Part shown: one piece after another, positions 19,781 to 27,589 of the stretch | How the letters are laid out: each line of letters starts with the position of its first letter | Numbering within the stretch: the first letter of the stretch is position 1 | Source of the DNA: Pseudomonas graminis | GTDB lineage: Bacteria; Pseudomonadota; Gammaproteobacteria; Pseudomonadales; Pseudomonadaceae | Direction of reading: 5' to 3' | Assembly (NCBI RefSeq): GCF_900111735.1 | Contig: NZ_FOHW01000003.1 | Coordinates: 129,983 to 193,982 of the forward strand | DNA: 64,000 bases | Notes under the pieces: model-generated | What the model was told of the DNA's origin: nothing | Seen by the model: the letters and a program-made list of their open reading frames with translations, nothing else | The model's database searches: none | Position numbers and translations under genes: made by a program

Positions 19781-21010
19781 ATGTTGACCAAACAAAGCAA
19801 AGTCCAGACTGGGGTGTACCGGCACGCTGAGCCGTCGGTGCGGGTGGCGTTGATGCTGGTGACCAGCCTGTTTTTTCTCTGGGGCCTGTCGTACGGGCTG
19901 CTCGACGTATTGAACAAGCACTTTCAGGAAACGCTGCACGTCAGCAAGGCTCAGTCCGGGCTGCTGCAGGCCGCCTACTTCGGCGCGTACTTCATCATCG
20001 CCCTGCCCGCCGGCTTTTTGATGGACCGCTTCGGCTATAAAGCCGGGATCCTGCTGGGCCTGTGTCTGTATGCGGCTGGCGCGTTGCTGTTCATGCCGGC
20101 GGCCAACGCGGCGAGCTTCCCGTTCTTCCTGCTTGCGCTGTTCGTCATCGCCCTGGGGCTGGGTTGTCTGGAAACGGCGGCCAATCCCTACGCCACCGTG
20201 CTGGGGGATCCGAAAGGCGCCGAGCGACGACTCAATCTGGCGCAGTCGTTCAATGGCCTTGGCCAGTTCGTCGGGCCGCTGCTGGGTGGCGCGCTGTTCT
20301 TCGGCAACAACGCCAGCAGTGACAACAGTTCGCTGCAAACCACCTACGTGGTGATCGCCGTGATCGTCCTGCTGGTGGCGGCGCTGTTTGCCCGCACGCC
20401 GATGCCCGATCTGCGCGAGCAGGAATCGAGCATTCAACGCCACGACAACAAGACCCTCTGGCAGCACCGCGAATTCGTCGGTGGCGTGGTCACGCAGTTC
20501 TTCTACGTGGCGGCGCAGGTGGGTGTCGGCGCGTTCTTCATCAACTACGTCACCGAGCACTGGGCCAGCATGACCAGCCAGAGCGCCGCGTACCTGCTGT
20601 CGGTGGCGATGATCTGCTTCATGTGCGGGCGTTTCTTCAGCACCTGGCTGATGGGTCGTATTTCGGCGCAGCGGTTGTTGATGGTGTACGCGTGGATCAA
20701 CGTCGCGCTGTGCGCGGTGGTGGTCAGTGGGGTGGAAAGCCTGTCCGTGGTGGCGCTGGTCGCGGTGTTCTTCTTCATGTCGATCATGTTCCCGACCATC
20801 TTCGCCATGGGTGTGAAAAACCTCGGCCCGCACACCAAACGCGGCAGCTCGTTCCTGATCATGGCTATCGTCGGCGGCGCGCTGATGCCGTATTTCATGG
20901 GACTGGTGGCGGACCACTTCTCCACGGCGCTGGCGTACCTGCTGCCCCTGGGATGTTTTGTGGTGGTGGCGTTTTATGGGCGTGCCGGGTTGCGTGGGCG
21001 GGAGGCGTGA
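19781..21010 (+). CDS. fucP: FucP-like L-fucose:H+ symporter
   Basis: The 409-residue MFS permease has about 12 helices. The helix 1 motif SLFFLWGLSYGLLDVLNKHFQ, the QAAYFGAYF segment of helix 2 and the ETAANPYATVLGD sequence are hallmarks of the FucP family, so it imports L-fucose with a proton. AAAAAGGAGAG stands 6 bp before the ATG at 19781. It closes the fucose operon after a REP doublet and is followed by a REP cluster. Together with the five enzymes upstream it makes the locus self-sufficient from uptake to pyruvate and lactate. Confidence 0.93.
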   Translation: MLTKQSKVQTGVYRHAEPSVRVALMLVTSLFFLWGLSYGLLDVLNKHFQETLHVSKAQSGLLQAAYFGAYFIIALPAGFLMDRFGYKAGILLGLCLYAAGALLFMPAANAASFPFFLLALFVIALGLGCLETAANPYATVLGDPKGAERRLNLAQSFNGLGQFVGPLLGGALFFGNNASSDNSSLQTTYVVIAVIVLLVAALFARTPMPDLREQESSIQRHDNKTLWQHREFVGGVVTQFFYVAAQVGVGAFFINYVTEHWASMTSQSAAYLLSVAMICFMCGRFFSTWLMGRISAQRLLMVYAWINVALCAVVVSGVESLSVVALVAVFFFMSIMFPTIFAMGVKNLGPHTKRGSSFLIMAIVGGALMPYFMGLVADHFSTALAYLLPLGCFVVVAFYGRAGLRGREA

Positions 21011-21024
21011 TCTTGCTTTTGCGG

Positions 21025-21396
21025 TGTGACGACTGACGCTTTCCCGGCTGAAGCCGGTCCTACTATCGAGTTTCAGCCAGTCCCAATGATCGTGCCCGCG
21101 CTCTGCGTGGGTATGCATCCCGTGACGCTCCGCGTCGCCTCGCGCAAAACCCGGAATGTGCGTCGTTTCATCGACGCAGAGCGTCGGGGCCTGCATTACC
21201 ACGCGGAGCGTGGGAACGATCAGACGCCTTCCCGGCTGAAGCCGGTCCCACTATCAGGTTTCAGCCAGTCCCAATCGGTGTGCGCGACGCCTTTGTGGGA
21301 CCGGCTTTAGCCGGGAAGAGGCCGGTGGTATCACCCTTACTTTTGTAGCGTGACGACGGGCGCCTTCCCGGCTGAAGCCGGTCCCACAGTGTGTAC
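21025..21396. repeat. REP cluster (several GAAGCCGGTCCCAC units)
   Basis: The gap between fucP and the FhuF-like gene is nearly filled by repeats. REP units occur at 21034-21060, 21225-21258, 21290-21318 (inverted) and 21361-21392, interrupted by the longer GATCGT inverted repeat (21087-21222). Convergent transcripts from both sides end here, so the cluster may serve as terminator. Confidence 0.85.
21087..21222. repeat. TGATCGT-bounded inverted repeat, copy 1
   Basis: The element begins TGATCGTGCCCGCGCTCTGC and ends with the inverted form GCGGAGCGTGGGAACGATCA, with inner arms GACGCTCCGCGTC and GACGCAGAGCGTC. A related element is at 24667-24779. In pseudomonads this repeat is a known source of spurious small ORFs. 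Confidence 0.8.
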
Positions 21397-21404
21397 GCGG
21401 TCAG

Positions 21405-22118
21405 TCAGGAGAGCGGGCAGTTGCCGCAGTAGTCAAGGCCGTTTACCCGGTAACGGATGCAGCACACGCGGCGTTGGCGCTTTGGTTCGTCTTGCCCTTC
21501 GACCTTGAGGTAGCGCACGGGTTGGTAGAGCGGATTGCGGCGTCCGTCGGGGAGAAGTTGCGCGTTGAGTAACTGGTGAAAATGGGTCAGATCGGCGTGG
21601 GGCATCGCAGTGGCGAGCACGCCCAACAGCCATTCGAAATAGTTGCCGGCGTTGCTCCACAGCACTTTCGGCGACAGGCGCACATGCCGGGCCAAGGCCT
21701 CGATGAACGGCCTGAGGTGATGTTCGAGCAACTCATCGAAACGCTCGAAAGCATCGGCCGGGGTGGGCCTCCAGCGCTGTCCCGCGTGAGGCAATTTGAA
21801 CCCGGCAGGCAGGCTATCGTCGTTGAGGATCAGTTGTACTTGATCCAGGTGCAGTGGCAGGCGCTGGTCAAGGATCAACGACGCCGCCACCACCGGCGGA
21901 ATCAGTTTGATGAAGTAGTACTTGCTCCAGATCGACGCCAGTCCGCGCGGGTCGCTGTCGGGATAGGCGCTGCCGAATCGCGTCAGCACCTCGTCCAGGT
22001 ATTCGCTGGTCAGAAACGTGCGCAGGGGCACGCCGACGCGGGGATCGTCCGGCAGCACGAGCACGTCGCGGTAATGCTCGAAATCGGCAATGAACAACGG
22101 CGCCAGCGCAGGAATCAT
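21405..22118 (-). CDS. FhuF-like ferric siderophore reductase
   Basis: The 237-residue cytoplasmic protein ends with the FhuF [2Fe-2S] signature CC-x10-C-x2-C (CCIRYRVNGLDYCGNC). FhuF proteins reduce ferric hydroxamates to release iron. I use the ATG at 22118 (MIPALAPLFIADFEHYRDV), where FhuF-like homology would begin; an in-frame TTG at 22160 directly abuts the formyltransferase stop and is an alternative. It is the last gene of the mbtH–hydroxylase–formyltransferase–fhuF operon. Its presence fits a hydroxamate product, as with OrbF in ornibactin loci. Confidence 0.88.
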   Translation of the reverse strand: MIPALAPLFIADFEHYRDVLVLPDDPRVGVPLRTFLTSEYLDEVLTRFGSAYPDSDPRGLASIWSKYYFIKLIPPVVAASLILDQRLPLHLDQVQLILNDDSLPAGFKLPHAGQRWRPTPADAFERFDELLEHHLRPFIEALARHVRLSPKVLWSNAGNYFEWLLGVLATAMPHADLTHFHQLLNAQLLPDGRRNPLYQPVRYLKVEGQDEPKRQRRVCCIRYRVNGLDYCGNCPLS

Positions 22119-22160
22119 GGTCTGATTGCCTGCGCCGACGGGCTGTTCAATTGAGCGCAA

Positions 22161-22994
22161 TCAATGGGACTGTTGCCGTGCCAGCACCCACAACCCCTGC
22201 TCCAGTGCTGGGAACAGGCTGTTGTTGAAGTTGTTCCAGCGCAGTTCGAGGATGGTCTCGTCGGGGGCGATGGGCGTGTCGAGCACGTCGAACACCACCT
22301 CACCGGAATCGATACCGGTGTCGACGTAATGGAACGACGCGCCGGTCATGTTCACCACCGGAATGTCGACCGTCTCCCGTGTGGTCCAGTCGATCACCTT
22401 CTTGCCCCGGGCGCCGTACAGCGCGTCGAGGGTGGCATAGGCGCCGCGCCGCTCATAAGGCGACTCCAGGCGCGTGATGCCCGGGTGCACGTTGAAGATG
22501 CGCCGATGGAAATCAGCGCCTTCGCGCACCAGTTCGTCGAGGATCACCAACAGCCCGTCGAGCACCACAATGTCGGCGCCCAACGCGTGCAGCCGCTCGC
22601 CCAGACGTCGCTCGAAATCCGACTTGCCGGCCGGCCGTGCGCTGTGGTCCAGGGGCAAGGCGCGGTAGCTCGACGGCACGTTTTCCAGCAGGTCATCGAC
22701 CTTGCGCCCCTGCACCGTGAGGCCCGTCGGGTAGAACCAGTGGGCGCCCTGCCCCGGCTTGAAGCCGTAATCCTTGATGCTCTCGCGATCCCGGGCGGAC
22801 TCGGGGTTTTCGTCGTAGATGATCGCTTCCAGCGAGTAGTGATCGCCGAGGGCGGTGTCGTTGAGCGCCTTGACCAGGTACTCCAATGGCGAAGTCATGT
22901 AACGCTGCTCGCCGTGGTAATCGACATATTGACCGGCCTTGTCTGCCGCGGCGTTACGCAACGACCAGACGTACACAAGTTTGGTTTTCTGCAT
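22161..22994 (-). CDS. pvdF: N5-hydroxyornithine formyltransferase (PvdF-like)
   Basis: The 277-residue protein closely follows PvdF: N-terminal KLVYVWSLRNAAADKAGQY, then YMTSPLEYLVKALN, the central DIVVLDGLLVILDELVREGA, the formyltransferase-type NVHPGITR loop and SPYERRGAYATLDALYGARG. PvdF transfers a formyl group from N10-formyl-tetrahydrofolate to N5-hydroxyornithine, producing the fOHOrn hydroxamate used by NRPSs. The partner hydroxylase is the PvdA-like gene in the same locus. The start lies 11 bp after the hydroxylase stop. Because this is a formyl- and not an acetyltransferase, it decides the predicted hydroxamate cap. Confidence 0.93.
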   Translation of the reverse strand: MQKTKLVYVWSLRNAAADKAGQYVDYHGEQRYMTSPLEYLVKALNDTALGDHYSLEAIIYDENPESARDRESIKDYGFKPGQGAHWFYPTGLTVQGRKVDDLLENVPSSYRALPLDHSARPAGKSDFERRLGERLHALGADIVVLDGLLVILDELVREGADFHRRIFNVHPGITRLESPYERRGAYATLDALYGARGKKVIDWTTRETVDIPVVNMTGASFHYVDTGIDSGEVVFDVLDTPIAPDETILELRWNNFNNSLFPALEQGLWVLARQQSH

Positions 22995-23005
22995 GAATAT
23001 CGGAC

Positions 23006-23998
23006 TCAGGAAAGGGTGTGCAGGGTGTTGCCGCTGACGCCTTCGGCCATGGCAACCACGACTTTTCGTTCGCCGCTGAACGGCTTGCGCGAGTGCGCCG
23101 TGAGCATGTTGTCGAGCATCAGCACATCACCCGTCTGCCACGGAAAGACCACTTCGCATTCGCTCAGCACGCCACGAATTTCCGCCAGGGCGTCGGCCTC
23201 CAGCGGGCTGCCGTCGCCGTAGTAGACATTGCGCGGCAGGCCTTCTTCGCCGACGGTGTCGAGGAGGATTTCCTGCATCTCCTCGTCGAGGTTCGACAGG
23301 TGGAACAGATGCGCCTGGTTGAACCAGACCCAGTCCTTGGTGCGCGGATGCTGGGCCACGCCTTGCACCAACTGTCGGGTGTGCAGGTCGCCGTCCTCGT
23401 TCCAGTCGCAGTGGATGCCACGGGGGCGGCAGTAGGCTTCGACGTCACTGTGGCGGTCGGTGTTGAAGACCTGCTGCCAGGTCAGGTCCAGGCCATTGCC
23501 GTAGTTGCGCACGTACATCAGGCGCTTTTCTTCGAAGCGTTTGCGCAGCGCGGGGCTGATGCGCTGGAACACCCGGCGGCTGTCGGCAATCGGCGTCTCG
23601 CCTCCGCTGATGGCGGCTTTGGCGCAGTAGAAGAAGATGCGCATGGGCCATTCAGTGGTGTAGGCCTGTTCGTTGTGCAGCGGGATCGAGCGGTGCGCCG
23701 GGTATTCGGTGGAGGTGTAGACGCCTTTGCCATCGACCTGGCTGCGCGGGGTGGAGCCGAATTCGTAGTTGAGCAGCGGGTGGCCAAACGAGGCGGCGAA
23801 TTGCTGGAAGCCTTCGACGCCTTCGGGGGTGAAGCCGCTGAAGAGGATGGCGCCGTCGCGCTCCAGGGAGTGGTCGACGACGCTGCGCAGGGCGTCGATT
23901 TCGGCGGCCAGGGAGACGCCGGTCTGGCCGGGCTGGACGCGCAGGGGAAAGCCGGCTTCGAGGCGCAGGCGTTCGGGGGTGAGCATGCGCATGTTCAT
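23006..23998 (-). CDS. SyrP-like aspartyl beta-hydroxylase (TauD fold)
   Basis: The 330-residue Fe(II)/2-oxoglutarate dioxygenase of the TauD/SyrP group has its iron-binding HxE in IPLHNEQAYT and the distal His plus Arg in MLTAHSRKPFSGERKV. Standalone SyrP-like enzymes hydroxylate the beta carbon of aspartate while it is tethered to an NRPS carrier domain, giving beta-hydroxyaspartate, an alpha-hydroxy-carboxylate iron ligand. The matching substrate is the Asp loaded by module 1 of the upstream NRPS. AGGAG precedes the ATG at 23998. It corresponds to OrbG of ornibactin loci. Confidence 0.92.
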   Translation of the reverse strand: MNMRMLTPERLRLEAGFPLRVQPGQTGVSLAAEIDALRSVVDHSLERDGAILFSGFTPEGVEGFQQFAASFGHPLLNYEFGSTPRSQVDGKGVYTSTEYPAHRSIPLHNEQAYTTEWPMRIFFYCAKAAISGGETPIADSRRVFQRISPALRKRFEEKRLMYVRNYGNGLDLTWQQVFNTDRHSDVEAYCRPRGIHCDWNEDGDLHTRQLVQGVAQHPRTKDWVWFNQAHLFHLSNLDEEMQEILLDTVGEEGLPRNVYYGDGSPLEADALAEIRGVLSECEVVFPWQTGDVLMLDNMLTAHSRKPFSGERKVVVAMAEGVSGNTLHTLS

Positions 23999-24035
23999 GG
24001 GCGTTACGCTCCTGATACGTCGGAAAGAGGGGGAA

Positions 24036-24236
24036 TCAGGCCATGGCCTTGCGCAGGCTGAGGGGGCGCATGTCGGTCCAGACGGTTTCGATGTGGTTGA
24101 GGCAGGTCTGTTTGTCGCCTTCGACGCCGACGCTTTTCCAGCCGTCCGGGATGGCTTTGTAGTCGGGCCAGATGGAGTACTGTTCTTCGTGGTTGATGAC
24201 GACCCGGAACTGTGTGTTTTCGCTGTCGAAGCTCAT
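24036..24236 (-). CDS. MbtH-like NRPS chaperone
   Basis: The 66-residue MbtH protein binds NRPS adenylation domains and activates or stabilises them. The family signature is intact: NxExQYSIWP near residue 18, then [12 protein letters not shown] and the C-terminal WTDMRPLSL. It is the first gene of a four-gene minus-strand operon (mbtH, hydroxylase, formyltransferase, fhuF). A PvdS/OrbS-type promoter candidate lies 54-78 bp upstream. The only NRPSs in the window are the two giant proteins, so it presumably serves them. Confidence 0.96.
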   Translation of the reverse strand: MSFDSENTQFRVVINHEEQYSIWPDYKAIPDGWKSVGVEGDKQTCLNHIETVWTDMRPLSLRKAMA

Positions 24237-24289
24237 GTGTAATCCCTCGTGGTGTTGGAACGGCGCAGGTGAGCGCGCCTTATCTGAAA

Positions 24290-24314
24290 GACGAACGAGG
24301 GGGCTGGATGGTTA
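24290..24314 (-). promoter_or_regulatory. ECF-type promoter of the mbtH operon (TAAC-N17-CGTC)
   Basis: On the minus strand ACTAAC...N17...CGTC runs from 24316 to 24290. It matches the promoter upstream of the PvdA-like gene in both elements and exact spacing, and fits the TAAA/CGTC elements known for PvdS/OrbS-type iron-starvation sigma factors. The CGTC ends 54 bp before the mbtH ATG. Confidence 0.65.
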
Positions 24315-24368
24315 GTGGTTTTCAGTAAAAAATCTGTTGCGCGTGAAGCTTGAAGATCAAAGTCAGGG

Positions 24369-24642
24369 GCGTCTGCCTGGGGGCAGACTGTTTCGCCTTC
24401 GGCGACTTACTTTTGAAAAGCACCAAAAGTAAGCAAAAGTGCCTGCTCCTGGTTCGGCCCTTCGTTCCTCAGGGTTCCTTCACTCCGGTCTCGCTCCGTG
24501 GGCCCGCCGCCATCCGCCATCCATGGCGGGGGGCGGCTCTCGCGGCATCCATGCCGCTCGGCCCACGGACCGAGACCTGCGTTCAGCCTGCACCCAAGTC
24601 GCGTTTGGCGGTGACTGGGCTTTTTGTGTACGAAGATCAAAA
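24369..24642 (+). repeat. Structured dispersed repeat, copy B
   Basis: Second copy of the ~270-bp element, with boundaries GCGTCTGCCTGG and GAAGATCAAAA as in copy A. Stem 2 here is CTTACTTTTG (24406-24415) with CAAAAGTAAG (24424-24433). The long-range stem is GGTCTCG (24487-24493) with CGAGACC (24571-24577). Both differ from copy A by paired changes. It begins 55 bp upstream of the mbtH promoter. Confidence 0.85.
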
Positions 24643-24666
24643 GCAGATCGAGGGCGAATTTGATCG

Positions 24667-24779
24667 TGATCGTTCCCACGCTCCGCGTGGTAATGCCGCC
24701 CAGGACGCTCCGCGTCCCTTCGGTGGGGTGACGCGGAGCGTCAGAGGATGCATGCCCACGCGGAGCGTGGGCACGATCA
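24667..24779. repeat. TGATCGT-bounded inverted repeat, copy 2
   Basis: This near-perfect long palindrome begins TGATCGTTCCCACGCTCCGC and ends GCGGAGCGTGGGCACGATCA, with inner arms GGACGCTCCGCGTC and GACGCGGAGCGTC. It would form a cruciform or a long hairpin. It is related to 21087-21222. Confidence 0.85.
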
Positions 24780-24827
24780 GTACAGGGAGGGGGTGCAATC
24801 AGCAAAAATTGTTGGCGCCTGGGCTGG

Positions 24828-24897
24828 CCTCTTCCCGGCTGAAGCCGGTCCCACTAATTAGACCGCGCACGACTGTAGGACGGCTTCAGCCGGGAAG
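24828..24897. repeat. REP doublet (CCGGCTGAAGCCGGTCCCAC type)
   Basis: CTTCCCGGCTGAAGCCGGTC and GGCTTCAGCCGGGAAG are inverted units around a short spacer, between the GATCGT inverted repeat and structured repeat copy C. Confidence 0.85.
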
Positions 24898-24898
24898 C

Positions 24899-24922
24899 CG
24901 TTGCCGTTGCCGTTGCCGTTGA
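24899..24922. repeat. (CCGTTG)4 microsatellite
   Basis: Four tandem hexamers of CCGTTG (CAACGG on the other strand) sit exactly at the 3' edge of structured repeat copy C, paralleling the tandem units at the 3' edge of copy A. Confidence 0.85.
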
Positions 24923-25195
24923 TTTTGATCTTCATACGCAGAAAGTCCAGGCGACACCCATCGCGACTTGGGTGCAGGCTGAACGGAGGTCTCGCGCAGT
25001 GGGCCGAGCCGCATGGATGCGGCGAGAGCGCCGTTGCGGACATGGATGTCCGTTCGGCGCGGGCCCACGGAGCGGGACCGGAGTGAAGGAACCCGACGAA
25101 GTCGCGCCCAACCAGGAGCAGGCACTTTTGCTTACTTTTGGTGCTTTTCAAAAGTAAGTCGCCGAAGGCGAAACAGTCTGCCCCCAGGCAGACGC
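24923..25195 (-). repeat. Structured dispersed repeat, copy C (inverted)
   Basis: Third copy, opposite in orientation to copy B, so B and C form a large inverted pair around the GATCGT element. It shares stem CTTACTTTTG/CAAAAGTAAG with B but the CATCCATG hairpins of copy A. It begins 20 bp after the TonB receptor stop codon. Its first hairpin (GTCTGCC/GGCAGAC) could help end that transcript. Confidence 0.85.
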
Positions 25196-25214
25196 CTTTG
25201 ATGTCAAGAGCGGG

Positions 25215-27413
25215 TTACCAGCGGAACGCCACAGTCCCCATCACGGTCCGCTCTTCGCCCCAATAACACCGACCCGCGTTATTGCAGCCGCTCACATATT
25301 CCTTGTCGAACAGATTCTTCGCATTCACATCCACAGACCAATGCTTATCGATGTCATACCCCACCAACGCATCCACCAGCGTCACATCACCCGTCTTCAA
25401 CTTCCCGTACAACGTCGGCGCGGTATACGCGAACGTATTATCGAAATAACGCACCCCGCCGCCCACACGGAAACCGCTCATCGGGCCATCGAGGAAGCGA
25501 TACGTCGCCCAGGTACTCGCCTGGTTACGCGGTATGCCGGTCAACTGATGATCCTCGTACAACGAACCCGGACTGTCCTTCGTCACCCGCGCATCGGTGT
25601 AGGTATAAGACGCCGTCAGGCTCAGGTTCTTCGTCACATCACTGTTGACCTCCAGCTCCACGCCCTTCGACTCGCTCTTGCCGATCTGACGGCTGAACCC
25701 GTTCGAGCCGGCAATCACGTCGTGGGTCTTGGTCAAGTCAAACACCGCCGCGCTGAACGTCGTGTTCCAGCCAGCCGGCTCGTACTTCAGGCCCATCTCG
25801 TACTGCTCGCTGAGGATCGGGTCCAGCAACTCGCCGTTCGGTTGCGACGACTGCTGCACCGGCGTGAACGCCGTCGAGTAACTCACGTACGGCGAAATAC
25901 CGTTCTCGAACTGGTACATCAAGCCGGTCTGCCAGCTGAAACGATGGTCCCAGCCGTCCAGGTCCGATACGCCACTGATGGTGCCGGCGCGGTTGCGGTA
26001 CTGGCTGTTGACGAAGTCCTGACGCCCGCCCAGCAGGTAGATCCAGTTGTCGTACTTGCTCTGAAGCTGGCCGTAAACGCCGTACATCTGCTGATCCAGC
26101 TGCGAGTTCTGAACCGTCGCGAGCATGCGCGGTTTACCCGACGGGAACACCGGGTTGAAGGCGTTGTAGGTACCGCCGTTGCCGGCCGCCCAGTCCTGGT
26201 TGTACGAAGTGCGGTCGTAGCTCGCGCCCAGCAGCACGGTGTTGTCCAGCGCGCCGGAGGTGAAGTGGCCTTCGAACTGGTTGTCCAGCGAGTAAGTGAT
26301 CGACTTGTTGTCGCGATCGTACGCGGTGCTGGTCAGGGTGCTGCCAAAACCGGCGTTATTCAGGTTGTTCGGCCAGGTCTCGTGACGGTCCAGGCGCGAT
26401 TCCATGAAGCGCGAGTTCTGGCGGAACTGCCAGGTGTCGTTGAACTGGTGCTTGAACTCGTAACCCAGGGTCCAGGTTTCGCGTTCGAAGTCGTCCCAGT
26501 TCGGGTTGCCGTTGAACTGGTCCTTGCCGATCTTGCCGTTGACGTTGTTCAGCAAGGTGCCTGCAGCGGGGTAGCCGAGCAGCAGCTTGGTGCGGTCGCG
26601 CTGGTAGGACGAGAGCAGGGTCAGCGCGGTGTCTTCGTCGAAGTTGAAGGTCATCGACGGCGCGATGTAGATGCGGTCGTCAGGCACCGAATCCACCTGG
26701 GTGTCGGCGTTGCGGCCGAGCATGACCACACGGCCGAGGATGCGGTTGTCGTCGGTCAGCGGGCCGGAGACGTCGAGGGACAGCTGACGGCGGTTGTTGC
26801 TGCCGTAGGAGAATTTGGCTTCACCCTGGGCGGTTTCGGTCGGGCGCTTGCTGACCAGGTTGACCAGCCCGCCCGGCGCGTTTTCGCCGTAGAGAATCGA
26901 GCTCGGGCCGCGGAACACTTCGGTGCGTTCCAGGCCATAGGGTTCGGTGGTGGTGTCGTAGCGGTTGCCTTGCAGACGCAGGCCGTCCTTGAGCAGGCCG
27001 TAACCGTAGTCGGTGGCGTTGTAGCCGCGAATGGAGAACAGGTCGCCCGCGAGGCCGTCGCCGACGGCGAATGGCGGGGCGAAGATGCCGGGGACGTAAC
27101 CAAGGATGTCGGTCAGGGTTTGCGAGCCCTGATCCTGAATGCGCTGGCGTGTGACGACCGATACCGAGCGTGGGGTTTCCGACAGCGGTGTGCTGGTCTT
27201 GGTACCGGCCGTGCTGTTTTTCACCTGATAGCCAACGGTTTGCTCCCCTTCGGGCGCTTCGCCGGTGACCACCGAATTCTGCAGTTCGATAGTGGCGCCC
27301 TGCTCGGCCTTGACCGGAGCGTCCGCCGCCCATGCCGCGCCGTGGCAGGCGACCGTTGCGATCAGCGCTGCCAAGGCATTGACCTTGAATTGACCCTTGT
27401 TATTGCTCGCCAT
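25215..27413 (-). CDS. TonB-dependent outer-membrane siderophore receptor
   Basis: The 732-residue receptor has a signal peptide that should be cut after AWA (residue ~29), then a TonB-box-like NSVVTG, and a plug domain beginning SETPRSVSVVTRQRIQDQG. The plug contains IRGYNATDYG and the GPSSILYGENAPGGLVNLVSKRP block. A 22-strand barrel ends in an aromatic Trp (VAFRW). This is the ferric-siderophore (FhuA/FpvA-like) class. No N-terminal signalling (STN) domain is present, so it imports but does not signal to an anti-sigma factor. GGAGGGGGAG precedes the ATG at 27413. It lies inside the siderophore locus and is the likely importer of its product. Confidence 0.93.
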   Translation of the reverse strand: MASNNKGQFKVNALAALIATVACHGAAWAADAPVKAEQGATIELQNSVVTGEAPEGEQTVGYQVKNSTAGTKTSTPLSETPRSVSVVTRQRIQDQGSQTLTDILGYVPGIFAPPFAVGDGLAGDLFSIRGYNATDYGYGLLKDGLRLQGNRYDTTTEPYGLERTEVFRGPSSILYGENAPGGLVNLVSKRPTETAQGEAKFSYGSNNRRQLSLDVSGPLTDDNRILGRVVMLGRNADTQVDSVPDDRIYIAPSMTFNFDEDTALTLLSSYQRDRTKLLLGYPAAGTLLNNVNGKIGKDQFNGNPNWDDFERETWTLGYEFKHQFNDTWQFRQNSRFMESRLDRHETWPNNLNNAGFGSTLTSTAYDRDNKSITYSLDNQFEGHFTSGALDNTVLLGASYDRTSYNQDWAAGNGGTYNAFNPVFPSGKPRMLATVQNSQLDQQMYGVYGQLQSKYDNWIYLLGGRQDFVNSQYRNRAGTISGVSDLDGWDHRFSWQTGLMYQFENGISPYVSYSTAFTPVQQSSQPNGELLDPILSEQYEMGLKYEPAGWNTTFSAAVFDLTKTHDVIAGSNGFSRQIGKSESKGVELEVNSDVTKNLSLTASYTYTDARVTKDSPGSLYEDHQLTGIPRNQASTWATYRFLDGPMSGFRVGGGVRYFDNTFAYTAPTLYGKLKTGDVTLVDALVGYDIDKHWSVDVNAKNLFDKEYVSGCNNAGRCYWGEERTVMGTVAFRW

Positions 27414-27496
27414 CCGAACTCCCCCTCCCTTTGATATCACACGGGGCAACGCCCCAAAATTGACCGCTTATGTCAAAAAAGCGTGAAAATGTAACA

Positions 27497-27515
27497 AAGA
27501 ACGTTTCTCATTACC
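27497..27515 (-). promoter_or_regulatory. Fur-like box upstream of the receptor gene
   Basis: On the minus strand GGTAATGAGAAACGTTCTT matches the classical 19-bp Fur box (GATAATGATAATCATTATC) at 13 of 19 positions. It lies 84-102 bp upstream of the receptor start in an AT-rich intergenic region. Iron-responsive repression is inferred. Confidence 0.5.
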
Positions 27516-27525
27516 ATTCTTATAA

Positions 27526-27564
27526 TAAAAAAAGGGCGAAGGGCCATCGCGGCTCCTACGCCCT
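27526..27564 (-). terminator. Rho-independent terminator after the aminotransferase
   Basis: On the minus strand AGGGCG and CGCCCT (with further imperfect pairing inside, GGAGCC/GGCCCT) are followed by TTTTTTTATTAT. It closes the pvdA–NRPS–aminotransferase operon 26 bp after its last stop codon and separates it from the receptor gene. Confidence 0.7.
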
Positions 27565-27589
27565 GTTTCAACGCTGTTACAACAAGGCT

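Noticed and set aside
22119-22160. TTG start of the FhuF-like gene directly after the formyltransferase stop
   Set aside because: Possible by coupling, but the ATG at 22118 gives the N-terminus expected for the family; kept only as an alternative.
24350-25200. Small proteins predicted within the repeats between mbtH and the receptor
   Set aside because: They lie in REP, TGATCGT-type and structured repeats and read through palindromes; such repeat-derived ORFs are artefacts.
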